From: Trileptium ribeirensis
Lineage: Eukaryota; Nematoda; Enoplea; Enoplida; Thoracostomopsidae
Length of the DNA: 64,000 nucleotides
Assembly (NCBI GenBank): GCA_030248225.1
Contig: JASANE010007194.1
Coordinates: 47,889-111,888, forward strand
Reading direction: 5' to 3'
A model generated the notes under the pieces. That model worked only from the letters and a program-made list of their open reading frames with translations. It was not told where the DNA came from and did no database searches. Of the stretch, positions 48,095 to 59,086 are shown one piece after another. Both the position numbers and the translations under genes were made by a program. The stretch's first letter is position 1; every line of letters begins with the position of its first letter.

Positions 48095-48920
48095 TCTACA
48101 ATATTGCTGATCACTACTTTTTTGTGGGACCACTACCTGGACCACTTTGAGCCCAAATATGGTTGTTCGACGATTTGCCAGGAAATAGCGACTTTTCAAT
48201 TTTTGCCGTGTTATTGCTTGTCTTTACTTTACAACGAGTCCCTATTAGGATATCAAGCACGTTTGGTGTAATAGTTTTGCGCATGCCTATTTCATGGGTT
48301 TTCAATGGGTTTAGGATCAATGAACCTGTTTTCCAGGATATAGTCTGTCTGGAGTTGTCTCGCTAGATTTTGGGTGCAGGTCATCAAGAATAAATTGTCT
48401 ATATATAGGTTTCCCGGAGGCTGATTACGATGGTTTGATTATCTAGACTGCAGGGTTTACGGTCAACCAACACGATTTCCAGAATATAATCTATCTTCAG
48501 TGTAGTTTAGTACAAAACATCAAAAATAGTCTATAGAGTTTTTTGGTATGCTGAACTAAATAAGTTAGTTAATAGAGTATACCTTGCACATTTCGCGCTT
48601 TTTATTGGGTTTAGGGCCAATGAGCCTGAGTTTTAGAATATAGTCTCTTCAATTGTTTGGTTACGTATTGTGTACAGGTAACCATGAATAATGTGTATGT
48701 AGGTTTTCCGGTAGGCTGAAAACGATAGTTTGTTTATGTAGAGACCAACACAAATAATTGATGGGTATTGTCTGTTTTTTTCGGCTGGTTTAGGGTCGGC
48801 GCGGTATTAGGGTTTTCAGTGGGTTCAGGGTTCAAGATGTTGCAGGATGGTATATTCATCAAACACAGCCTGTTATATGTGATTAAACAAAATAACTGAC
48901 AAATCAAACCCCACTCGCTC
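48095..48920. repeat. Dispersed long repeat, longest copy, with internal repeats
   Basis: Contains the words found at 39480-39890 and 41455-41730. It also repeats internally: TGGGTTTAGGATCAATGAAC at about 48307 and TGGGTTTAGGGCCAATGAGC at about 48606, each followed by ATATAGTCT, a CATCAAGAAT or CATGAATAAT word, and AGGTTT(C/T)CCGG. The unit is about 300 bp and diverged. It lies in tomosyn intron 8. Confidence 0.6.
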
Positions 48921-49130
48921 CGTTTCACCTTCGCTTGCGAGTTGCTAGTATAGAAAAGAGGAATAATGTAACTCTCTTTAGCAGAGTCGACTACCATCGG
49001 GTCTTGGTACTAACTGTTCTCTACCCATATGACGTGGCTAGTTTGGATGCATCGAGTCTCAATTGACTTATTCTGGCGAAAGATTAAATATAAGTGTTTT
49101 TCTGTGTTATATGTACATATAATTATTTAG

Positions 49131-49213
49131 GGTTGGATGTTTCAGAAATGGCCAATCACAGGAGGCAACGAAGGTGACGACGGTTGCAGCTATCAGGAAA
49201 TGATAATTACAGG
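49131..49213 (+). CDS. STXBP5/tomosyn: Tomosyn exon 9 (loop before WD strand)
   Basis: Encodes GWMFQKWPITGGNEGDDGCS then YQEMIITG. Tomosyns have a WPI-x-GG-x-W loop followed by SY-x-EII(I/V)TGH at this place; exon 9 plus exon 10 gives IITGHADGSVKFWD, a perfect family match. Acceptor AATTATTTAG, donor ACAGG|GTACAA. Phase 0 at the start, two bases at the end. Confidence 0.95.
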
Positions 49214-50034
49214 GTACAAGCGTTGTATTAGATGTTGTGAATTTAAACCATTATATTATGATGTAATGTTACAATCCTTTGAAAAATTGTTATTACTAAA
49301 TCCTTGCAGAAGTGGCCGCTGTACTTCGAGACTTGTTCGATGTTTGTTCTTTTTTGGAAATGGCTGAGGTTAGACAAGCTTACACCTAAGTATTTCTAAA
49401 TAATCCATACGCTGTTATGCATTATTAAGTTGGACCGATTCAGTGCTATCATACACCGCAGATTTATGATTGGGTAAAACAGCTGATACAAACATCGACC
49501 TGGCTTTGTTTTGTTAACAATCTCTTGGCAGGGTCTACTGAAATTATGTGTCTTATTTAATTTTCACAGGGAAATATCCTGAATCTTTCCTTTTGTTTGG
49601 TTGCATTGGAAATTGGTGATTGTTTACATAATAACGTATGTTTGGACCACAGATGAAGCAAAAATGAGGGAAATTTTAAACAAAATTTTTAACAAGCATT
49701 CAGGCTTCGATGTTTTTTATGTTTTGCCGCAAACGCAACGGGAACACGTTTTTCGCAGGAACCAGAATTCTGGTTACTTCCTGCTGTATATATAATAAAA
49801 TTATCTTTTGTTGCTAATTAGGTAATCGGAGGGAGCCAGCAGACGCCTATTTTGAGACCTGGGAAATGCACAGGTGGTTTTTTCGGTGTCTACTAAGTAG
49901 TTGCTACATGTGGGGCGACATAAGTTCCGTTAATTTTGGAGAACATACAATGTAGCTGGGCTCGAAATTATGCATGAGCTCTAATGATTCTCGTGTGAGA
50001 AAATTTTAGGTTTCCTTTATTGTTTATTAACGTT

Positions 50035-50150
50035 CAGCCGTGGTAGGAAGAAAAGTGCAAAAACCCTAGAAATTGAAGAAATTTGTATCGATTTCGTCTT
50101 ACCGGTAAATTTATGTAATTATTTCGCTTGAGTTTGATTAAACGACCGAA
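50035..50150. repeat. Left end of a CAGCC-family MITE, degraded
   Basis: CAGCCGTGGTAGGAAGAAAA is similar to the CAGCC(A/G)CGGC(C/A)AGAAATA end at 42664. It is followed by TATCGATTTCGTC and GATTAAACGACC. No convincing right end. Confidence 0.4.
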
Positions 50151-51114
50151 CGACTTCATTATAGAGACTTGGAATTCACTCTAGCTAAATTTGAAACAAT
50201 TTATTTTAACGTCTTAATTTATTATTTGAAAATTGATAATAGCCGGCACCCTCACCACACATCATTTCGTAGTTTTAATTATTGTAAATTTAATAGAGCA
50301 GGAGCTAAACTGCTAGAGTTTTGTTAAAGAATAATCTGGAAGTCTTGGCTGTATGAACTTTAGATATTTGCATGAAAACTGATGCTCTTGTGGCCTCCGC
50401 CATCAAGCACATAGAACTATATAGTGGTATATTTCTGGCTTTCTCAAACTACCTCGAACGTAGCTGTGAGAAGAATTTGGGGGCATAGGTCGAACTAGGC
50501 CGAGAAGTGTGGCTTCCCCAACATAAACGATGCCCCCTAGCTGAACAGGGGAATGAAAAATGTGGAATGATGTAAATATTCACTAGCAGTACATATGCCA
50601 TAATAATGAAAATTATAGTAAACATAATGAATCCCAATCGACTGACAGCCGTTGTAATGTTTTTAGTCCCGCACGGCAAAATATTGAGCGATTTTTTAGT
50701 TTTATAAGCAAAACTGGCATAGTTTTTGGCTCACAAAAATTGCATTGTTTTTAATCGTACAGGAAAGTACCTCTGGATCTGCATGAAGTAAAAATACATG
50801 AGATGGTTGAACTGGGGCAGCTATTGGAGGCCGAAATACATAGGAGCCTTCCCGACTCTGTGGAATGTATGATTTTTGAGTATTAAAAGGGAAATTGAGA
50901 TTTATAGGTAGGAACATTGTTTTTCAGTGTTTTGTATGAATCCGACAAAAATTACTCAAATTTTTGTTTTATTTTTTTGGTCTGCGGTGACACTTAACAA
51001 TTATTGTTGCAATTCCCATTTCCTTCCAAGCTCTCTACGTTCAAAACAAGTTTCCCATTTTACAGGTTGCCACCCTGAATCAGCGCGGCTGTAGTCTCTT
51101 TCCCAATATGATTA

Positions 51115-51195
51115 TGCGCATAGAAGAACGTGAACATGTGACTTCATGAATTTGAGACCTACGCTCTAACCACGCGAGTCTGCGTGTACAATCCA
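51115..51195 (-). repeat. tRNA-derived (SINE-like) sequence, minus strand
   Basis: On the minus strand GACTCGCGTGGTTAGAGCGT is a near-perfect A box. ATGTTCACGTTC at a B-box distance is a degenerate B box. It lies just upstream of tomosyn exon 10, on the opposite strand. Confidence 0.4.
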
Positions 51196-51240
51196 GTATA
51201 TTGAAATTATTTTAAATCTGCGGAAGCCGCACTGTTTTAG

Positions 51241-51410
51241 TCATGCGGATGGATCTGTCAAGTTTTGGGACGCTTCAGGCATAACATTGCCTGTTTTGTA
51301 CAAACTACGAACAACAAAGCCATTTGATCGCACATCTGGTTCTAATCCAGCTACATCTAAGTCGTCGCCTGTTCGAGAAAAACTGGAAAAACGAGAATCG
51401 TCTAATGCAG
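51241..51410 (+). CDS. STXBP5/tomosyn: Tomosyn exon 10 (WD40 plus Ser/Lys linker)
   Basis: Encodes HADGSVKFWDASGITLPVLY, KLRTTKPFDR, then a Ser/Lys/Glu-rich linker (SNPATSKSSPVREKLEKRES). The WD strand is a family signature. The linker is rich in possible phosphorylation sites, consistent with the exposed loop of tomosyn, though that is inference. Acceptor CTGTTTTAG, donor GCAG|GTAAGA. One base joins exon 9, and one base carries on. Confidence 0.96.
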
Positions 51411-51606
51411 GTAAGATTCGTGAAAAGCTTGCTTAATGCAGGCTAGACGCTCTTCTTTACAACTAATTAGTGTTTCAACGATGGCAAGATGTCATAATCA
51501 ATTTTAGTGTCATGCGAATTATGTTAGATGTTTATTTGAATTCCTGTTAAACTATTAATTAATAATTGACTGTAGGTTATCGGTTCTTTTGCGTTTGTTG
51601 TTTCAG

Positions 51607-51734
51607 AAGACGACCTATTCGGTATACAACGAATCGATTTTTGTGCCGAATCGCGGATTATGGCTTTAGGAGCAACAGGCGGGCATGTTATGGTTTACAG
51701 GTTCTCAAAAATAGAAGTTGTTGATACCGTTACG
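51607..51734 (+). CDS. STXBP5/tomosyn: Tomosyn exon 11 (WD40)
   Basis: Encodes EDDLFGIQRIDFCAESRIMA, LGATGGHVMVYRFSKIEVVD, then TVT. Tomosyn has DPYAIQ-x-ISWCPESR and AHVI(I/L)YRFSKQE at this position, so the blade is clear. Only 196 bp separate it from exon 10. Acceptor TTGTTTCAG, donor ACG|GTAAGT. Ends in phase 0. Confidence 0.96.
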
Positions 51735-51780
51735 GTAAGTTACTTTTGTTATGTATATAATCGGGTGTTTGGCAGAGCTA

Positions 51781-52023
51781 CAGTACTCGCTAGAAATGAG
51801 TGCTGTTCGTTCATTGATCGCTCGAAGTTCGTTCCATGTTCGATCGATAAATTCAAACTTTTGTTCGAGACCTTATTCGAAAATTTGGCGCACTTTTTTT
51901 AAATTTGTTCGAAAGGTGTTCGAAATTTTTGTTCGACAAGTGTTCGAGAATAAATAAATTTTGTTCGATTTCTGTTCGATGTTTGTTCGTTCGAAATATG
52001 GCATTCATTTCTTGCGAGTACTG
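51781..52023. mobile_element. CAGTAC-family MITE, GAACGAA subfamily
   Basis: Left CAGTACTCGCTAGAAATGAG, right CATTTCTTGCGAGTACTG; TA on both sides. The interior consists of TTCGTTCGAT-type words. It lies only 46 bp downstream of the exon 11 donor and is nearly full length (243 bp). Confidence 0.88.
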
Positions 52024-52052
52024 TATCATAACAGCGTTTTCTGCTCACATAC

Positions 52053-52183
52053 CAGTCGCCGCCGGAAGTAAGTTCAAAATAATCGATCGCAATCGATCTA
52101 AATTTAGATCAATTAAACGAGATTTCGTTCGTTTTTGATTAATCAAAATCTCGATCGATTGCACGTATTTTTGGCAACGATTG
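52053..52183. mobile_element. MITE of the CAGCC-like family
   Basis: Left CAGTCGCCGCCGGAAGTAAG, right (inverted) CAATCGTTGCCAAAAATACG, with CGATCGCAATCGATC words and ATTAAACGAGATTTCG inside. TA follows the right end. It lies 29 bp from the preceding MITE, in intron 11. Confidence 0.6.
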
Positions 52184-52737
52184 TACTTTGGCGTTATCCA
52201 TCTGTAGTATTTTATGAAACTTATACCAATTAGTAAGGAAAATCCTCAAACTTTAATATACGTCTTGGCAGAAAAACACTACTGAAATATAGATGAGTGT
52301 CTGTTTTTTTTAGAAAATTTGGTGTTGATTGCGAAAATCGAGCCAGAGCCTTTCTTATTTTCAAGCAAACAACGACGATCTCTTAAGTATTAAGAAAAAT
52401 TTTGAAATATTACCTATCTAATAATTGTAAGCTTGCAGTTGTTTAGTACACGGCACACGGCTGTTAATAAAAATTAATGATATAATTACCGTTGGGTTAT
52501 ACTCAACGTAATAGAAGACATTAGTTCGGATAAAATGCACATTTCAACCCTGTAATTTCTCAACTCAAAGATGAACATTCTTGCTTACTCTGTTTTGTTG
52601 TTGCCATGGGTGGGCGTCACCTAAGAATGATACGTAGATTATGATAGGTATATATTGAATAAGATACACCATAAAATGTTCCAAACCAAAAATAAAAATT
52701 TCAATCATTTAATAAAAATTAGCAAAATAGATCCATA

Positions 52738-52930
52738 CAGTTGTACTCGCCAGAAATGAGTGTGGTTCGTTCGATAAATTCAAAATTTGTTGGAATTTTT
52801 ATGAGGCGTGTTCAAAATTTTGGCTTTCTTTTTTATGTTTTGTTCGAGCGCTGTTCGAGAATACAGTTTTGTTTGATTTGTGCTTGTTCGTTCGTTCGAG
52901 AAGCGACATTAATTTCTGGCGATTAATATA
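52738..52930. mobile_element. CAGTAC-family MITE, degraded GAACGAA subfamily copy
   Basis: CAGTTGTACTCGCCAGAAAT at the left and CATTAATTTCTGGCGATTA at the right, with TTCGTTCGA words between. The right terminus has lost the family's TACTG end. In tomosyn intron 11. Confidence 0.65.
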
Positions 52931-54604
52931 ACTAGTGTTTATAATATTTACGCTATAATCTATGCAATTCGTGGAATTACATATGTTGCAACGCTAATAA
53001 TTTAGCGTCCAGTGGGGGTATTTCGCTATTTTTTATATTGGGTGCGTTTAAACCTAGGTATTACTAACTGCAGTATTATGGATTATTATCTCCATATGCT
53101 CGCGAACAGGGCTTAAACAACAATGTTTCGGGCTAATCTCAGCCCGTTTTTACTTAGTTAGGTTGTAAGATAATCTATTCAACCCAAGTTATCACGGTAG
53201 AGGTTTCCTTACCTGCTTAAGTAAAATCGCGGTGATAAACCCTCGTATGTAGAAGGAAAGAAATCCGAAAATTTAAAATTTTAGTATCAAATCTAAGCAA
53301 ATTTTGTTAGGTATTTTCGGTTATAGGACCGAGTCAGAACTAATCGTAGTAAATTTTTACTCCTGGCATATACCATTCGAACCGCATTAACGTAAAATAA
53401 CCATAATCGGCTCATGGGTTAGCTCAGTTTTAATTAGCTTAATCTGATTATGTGTTAAGGAGTGATTTTCTATTTAAGTGAAGACCTAAGGCTTAGCCTA
53501 AGCTTTAGTTTAAGCCATTAACCCATGGATCTAACAGGTTTTTACACTATTGGACTCAGTTTGTGAATGCTGTGCGAATGGTATTTAACATTTACTAGAA
53601 AATTTTCGGCGCCAAGGGTAACCATAAAAATCGAAAGAAAATTTTATCACAAATATGGTTCTGATGTAGATTTTTTAACCCTCCCGACTGCATATACACT
53701 ACTGCGCCTGTAGCAAAATTAAAGTTATTTCTTTCGTATTCACTATTTTCGAGCCGGAAGCATATAACCTAAAACAGCCATTATTGTTATAATATGCTAT
53801 AACCTGTAAAACGCTGATCCGGTTTGACACATATGTTCACACTGCATAATCATTACATTGGTACATGATTCAGGGTTACATCATTGATGTTTTGTTGTAC
53901 CGGTGAAAGTCGCCGTAGGCAAACCACTGGGCTATAATATAACAACTCGGTTCTCTTAGGAATGTCATAAGGCGAACGATTAATAACGAACGTACGGACA
54001 TTATGCGAAAAACTCTGTTAATAACACAACAGTGTACTGTGTGAGGTTTAGCCATTTTTGTGGATAGTGAGCGTTAAAGCGTTGAAGTTATTAATCTAAG
54101 TAAAATTAAATTACTGCTACCAACCCAACGGTTTCAACGCAGCATTTAGTATGCACTTAATAATTTTAATAATCTGATGTGTAGCAGCTATGAAAAATAT
54201 TAATAACCTCGCGGTTGCTAATTCTAATTATCGTTCGTAACTCATAAATATAATATTCATGTTCAGAATGAGTAATGCAGATTGTAATTTGCAACAAGTA
54301 TAGTTTTATGTAAGCTCATTTTATTGTACGGCCTGTAACGTGAACAAACGACAGATATTTCTCACGGTATACCGTCTGCGACCGGTAGATCTTGCCTCCC
54401 AACTTAATTTTGGTAGCATAGACAGCCTAAATATGCCACAATAATGCATATTGAAAATTTAACTTTTCCCCCAATTTCTCCTAAGGTCATGTCATTGCAT
54501 TGTTACTGCTATTAAACAAAGATTATTTTTAATATTCAGGCAAGAGTTTTGTGATGATTTCTTGAGACGAGTATGACGCGTTTCGAAATCACCACATAAA
54601 AGGA

Positions 54605-54845
54605 CCGGGCATCACGCCATCTCTTTCGACTTTATTCTGCCACCCTCACTTTTGGGGGTCATGTTAGCATGGCTAAAAAATTTTTCAGATCCCAGTTTCG
54701 AGGAGGGTATAACAGTCCCAGTTTTGACGGGGTGTAATGATACCTCAAAAGTGGGGGGGGGGGTTCGAGGAAAAAATTTCCACACCCCACCCCCCCACCC
54801 CCCGAAAGTGGGGGTTTGACAAAAATTGGGCCGTGATACAATGAC
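54605..54845. repeat. G/C-rich element debris in intron 11
   Basis: Long C and G runs (GGGGGGGGGG near 54754-54764; CCCCACCCCCCCACCCCCC near 54783) with AAGTGGGGG words, like the block in 56494-56879. Overlapping minus-strand open frames here are translations of these runs. Confidence 0.5.
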
Positions 54846-55023
54846 TTCCCAAAAATTCAGGGATGTACCTCTCCGCCAGAATGGAGTGGGTAAACTCGAT
54901 ATAGATCGCGTTATGCAAGAATATGGTGATTTTAAACATGTCAAACTCTTCTGAAGAAATCATCATAAACTTTTGCAACAAGCTCAAATATCTGTAATTT
55001 GATGTGATAGTGCAATTTGATAG

Positions 55024-55305
55024 GTTATTGAAACACCGATTGAATCGCTGGACGATTCTCATGGGTTCAATGGCGAGGCATCATTATTGAAACTGCCATC
55101 AGACCAAGATCAATCGATCGCTGTTGGTAGCAACAACGACGTGCCTGGCCAGCAACAGCTGTCCCACTCGCCTGCGAGCAAATCAGCTGGTGTTGCACCA
55201 AAGCTTCAACGCACAAAGGCTACAACTTCTTCGGATACTCTTAATAAAGGGGACGACGACGGCGGTGACAGTAGCAGTATTGCAACATCGGATGGCGGTG
55301 AAAAA
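55024..55305 (+). CDS. STXBP5/tomosyn: Tomosyn exon 12 (hypervariable linker)
   Basis: 94 codons, phase 0 at both ends: VIETPIESLDDSHGFNGEAS, a polar stretch, then KLQRTKATTSSDTLNKGDDD and SSSIATSDGGEK. Tomosyns have a long, poorly conserved, Ser/Pro- or acid-rich loop between the two propellers, which this matches in position and composition rather than sequence. Acceptor TTTGATAG, donor GAAAAA|GTTAGT. The donor is less ideal than the others, so the exact 3' end is slightly uncertain. Confidence 0.8.
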
Positions 55306-55329
55306 GTTAGTTTATTTGTTAAGATGGTA

Positions 55330-55385
55330 CAATCCTTGCCAGAAATGACAGCTGTTCATTCGAATGTAATCTATTATGATTGAAC
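55330..55385. mobile_element. MITE fragment next to the exon 12 donor
   Basis: CCTTGCCAGAAATGACAGCT followed by GTTCATTCGAA resembles the left end of the GAACGAA subfamily. No right end is present. It lies 25 bp into intron 12. Confidence 0.35.
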
Positions 55386-56154
55386 AGTGTTCGATTAGTG
55401 GTCCGCCCTGAAAGGTGTATACAGTACCAAATGTTAAAAATCAGTTTTACGGTACGGTATCAGAATTCAAACAGTGCCTGGTACAGAATTTTCTGTTCTT
55501 TCAAATGCATAACAAGTTGTTTATATAGCATTAATATTCACGATGTGGTAACAAAACTTCATAAGACGACTGACCGCTGCGCGCTGTATATTGGTCTACA
55601 CCAAGAGCCGTATATGTTGAACATTTTATACGCCTTTTGGAGCGGAAAGCACGATTTCTCGTTTCAGTGCGCTGCAGGGCGCTTAGCTAACGTAACAGTG
55701 TGGGTAACAGGCAACAACTAGCGTAACTACTTTCCGCTGTCATCGTGGGTGTGGATTCGAAGCGGTCGTCTCTTCTGGCCAGCAATAATTTGACTGTGAT
55801 CTTAAAACCGCCAAGAAGCGCAATCCAGACTACATGGTGGTTTACCAACCAGTATGAACACCTTCATGCCAAAGCATCTGGATACTGTTTGATACACCAA
55901 ATCTCCACATTCTCGTCGACAAAGTGGCGAGATTCGCTGCTGCGGTGAAGCAATGAGTGGGTACGCCGAGTAAGACGAAGAAGACGATATAACTTGAAGC
56001 TAATTCAGGCAGAGCAAGCTCGTCTGGTCGACGGTTCCATGATTTCGTCATCGGTGCTCTATGGGATTTTAGGCACCGTTCGCAGGAACACCCATAACAC
56101 GATAATCCCATTGATAGTCAACAACGTCGTCGGTCAGGGTCTTCGAAGTTCATT
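55386..56154. other. Intron 12 upstream of the DUF7869 relic
   Basis: GC-richer than most introns here, with broken coding-like frames at about 55745-56110. It may be a decayed 5' part of the transposon-like relic that follows, but I could not align it to that family. No exon of tomosyn is expected because exons 12 and 13 join in phase. Confidence 0.4.
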
Positions 56155-58773
56155 GTTTGTTATAGCAATGACGCCAACGTAGATGACGCCGAAACGAATA
56201 ACTAAAACCAAAATGACATAAATGACCATGACTACAGGCCAGACAGTGGAAGTGACGATAGTTGTGGTGAATTTAAGGTGTATAACGATATCATCGACCA
56301 AGATACTGTTCCAAAACGTTTTCGGTTGAATACGGGGCACATTATGTGTCACTTGAAGAATGGTAATAAATAACGTAAGGCTCAAACGAAAGTTATCCGA
56401 AAGCTGGCGCAAACGGTAAAGCTTTATGCGGCCGCAGGAGTACTGTCGTCAAGCCCAGTATGTGTCAAGGACGAAGCTTGGCAAGATGCTCAAGCTGGCC
56501 TGTCCACAGCCCTCCGAAAAGTGGGGGGGGAAACTTCGGGGGCCCCCATGTTCATTCTCGGGGGAAATTTCAAAGTGGGGGGATAAATTTTGTTTAAAAA
56601 TACAAAATATTTCCATATTTTCATGCATTTTTACTACTGTGAACGTACTTTCAAGCTAAAAAACAATATTTTAGCATTATAAATAGTGGTACTTAATGTT
56701 TAAAAAACAATTTGCAAACAAAGAACATAAATTTTCAGACATAAAAAAATTTTTGGAATTAGTTGAACATGGGGGTTTCGGCCGAGTGGGGGGGGACGGA
56801 CACGGGGGCAATCTCACGAACATGGGGGATTTGGAAAGTGGGGCGTCCCTCACCCCCCCTCCACTGTGGACAGGCCAGCCAAGCGGGACCGCTACTAGGA
56901 CCAAAAAATCTAACATTTCGAGAGAAACGCGAGATGTCTAAGCTGATGCAAACCACGGGTGATGAGTATGTCAACCATCCTGGTGTTACAATCCCTGCTA
57001 GGCGCCCCCGTGACATTGACTGCACTAAATGCCCGTTTCATTATACGGCTGACAATATGTTTACACAGGCAATAAAAGATGCGATTATAGACAATTTCCA
57101 CGCCCTTGGCGACTCAAACTTTAAGCAGCAACACAGTTACGTCTGTGGTCGAGTTGATGTATTCTACAACAGAATTCAGAAAAGGAAGTTCACAAACCGT
57201 TGTTACCTTAAACACGGCGAGCGCAAAATCTAGGTTTGCTGTGCGTTCTTTCTTGCTATGCTCAACATAACCGAATATTTTCTTTGCAACTACATTAAAG
57301 TGCAGTCAGCAACGGGTCGTTACAAATCTAACACGCTTACAAAGCGCCGTTCGTTCGGAATCACCGCATACAACGAAGACCGTGTCAAAGAGCACATAAA
57401 CAGCCTACATCGAATGCCTAGCCACCACTGTCGTCGAAACTTAAAGCGAATTTACACCGAGGTAACGGTGCGGTCGTGGCGCCACCTGTACGCTGTGTAT
57501 AAGCGATGGTGCACCGCGAAGGAATACGACCAGCCAGTATCGCGTTCAACGTGTATACGCAATCGTAAACAATGGTTTCAGCGTTTGTCACTCTGCAAGC
57601 CGAAGAAGGGCTTGTATCCTGGGTGCTGTAGGTTCAGGCACGTTCTCAAGGGGGTGCCAAGGAAGAGTACCGCGCCGAATACGAGGAGCATATATTATGC
57701 GACGAAGGAGTGAAATAAATTTGGCAATGGCTGCAGACAACGAATTGTGGCGTACGAATCCTCGCAGTGTTATCGTAATTAGCATGGATCTTCAGAGCTT
57801 ACTGTACATACATTCCACAAAATAAATCGGCGTCACTCTTGTACCGTCGCAAACTTTGTAGCTACGATATGACAATTTCTGACTGTAATTGCAACCAGGG
57901 ATATAGCTTCTACTGGACAGATGTAGAGGGAAATTGTGGTGCCCTCGAAATTACGACTTGTCTAGCGATGTTTGCCGAGCGATACTGTGACGAGGCCGAA
58001 ACATTAATTGTCTGGTCGGACGGCTTCATCGTCAGGTCCGCAACGTTAACACAGCACTGCTTCATTCTATCTCAGCTAGCACTCATTTGAATGTTATTGA
58101 ATAGAAGTACTTAGAGCCTGGCCACACTGATATGATTTGCGATACAATATGCATTCCTGCATTGAATACGTCACGCGTGACGCCATCATTAAAATCCGAT
58201 CGATTGGCTGAACCTCATTAGAACAACAAGCGCTTCATCGTCACTGAGTTGACTCATAAGGACTTCCGCGACTACACGAAGCTGGCAAAGAAAATGTTCG
58301 GCAAGTCCCGACCGTCCATCCCTTATTTGGAAACCAAACACATCAGATACACGAAGGAGCGGACTCACATAATTGAGCATCGTCAACGTTTGAACTCGGC
58401 TGTGGAATTCAAAACATACGAGCTTCTAGCCCATGCGTCAAAGACGCGTGCTCAGCAACGCAATCTAGAAGTGACGTCGGCATACAGCGATTGTCTTCCC
58501 ATTTGCAAAACTAAACATCCGACATCCTGTGGCTCTGTCGCAACAGCATCTCAAGTGACTATATGACGTATTACAAACGCCTACCGGAGTTGGAAACCGA
58601 ACCATCTGATGGTAGATTGCCGAGATGAAGTACTTGACAGCACTGGTGAGATTGACGTACCAAGCGAAGCGGAGAACAATGAAGGCGATGAAATGTCGCT
58701 CGCTGAATTGATGGGTCGTCAAGGAACCTCGACGGACTTTGACTATGCAAAGAAAATAGCATTGTATCTGTGA
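56155..58773 (+). pseudogene. DUF7869-family (putative DDE transposase-like) pseudogene
   Basis: Several frames together encode one decayed protein. Near 56238-56320 is an acidic part (DDSCGEFKVYNDIIDQDTV). At 56938-57230 come DEYVNHPGVTIPARRPRDID and IIDNFHALGDSNFKQQHSYV. At 57250-57640 come EHINSLHRMPSHHCRRN and YKRWCTAKEYDQPVSRSTCI, then LCKPKKGLYPGCCRF. At 57839-58080 come LYRRKLCSYDMTISDCNCNQ and GALEITTCLAMFA, with VWSDG. It ends at FDYAKKIALYL and TGA 58771. The SH-x-CR, KPKK-x-x-C-x-x-C and YYRKL...WSD(G/S) blocks are typical of the DUF7869 family, abundant in insect and cnidarian genomes. The Asp of the last block looks like a DDE-type catalytic residue. There are at least four frame changes and stops at 57231, 57712 and 58088. 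It is dead. Confidence 0.8.
56494..56879. mobile_element. 386-bp inverted-repeat element inserted in the DUF7869 relic
   Basis: Left end GCTGGCCTGTCCACAG and right end its exact inverse, CTGTGGACAGGCCAGC. CAA directly repeated at 56491-56493 and 56880-56882 may be a 3-bp target duplication. Interior: G-rich ends (AAGTGGGGGG, GAGTGGGGGGGGACGG) around an AT core. No coding capacity. It interrupts the pseudogene between its N-terminal part (KLGKMLK) and the REKREMSKL segment. Confidence 0.85.
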
Positions 58774-59086
58774 TACGTGGATTTTCGTTGATTTTCATTC
58801 ATAAACGCGTGCATATGTCGTTAATTTTGCTGAATAAAATCCAGAATAGGCCGCTGCTGAGGGCTCATATACACGTAAACAGGGATTGCAAAAATTTTGT
58901 GATCCGTACCAAAAGGCGTATACGAATATCATATTAGCTACATATGTATGTAGTCCATAACTCCGATTTTGTCAGTCGGAGACTGGACCCAGAATAGGAC
59001 ATTATATTTAACATTTTGTGGTAATTGAGAAAACAATAAACTGCCTGTATATAATGTATCTATGGGAACACGGATACGAGGCATTT

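Noticed and set aside
54612..55062. Overlapping minus-strand open frames rich in Gly/Pro
   Set aside because: Translations of poly-G and poly-C runs, overlapping each other in different frames and running antisense into exon 12.
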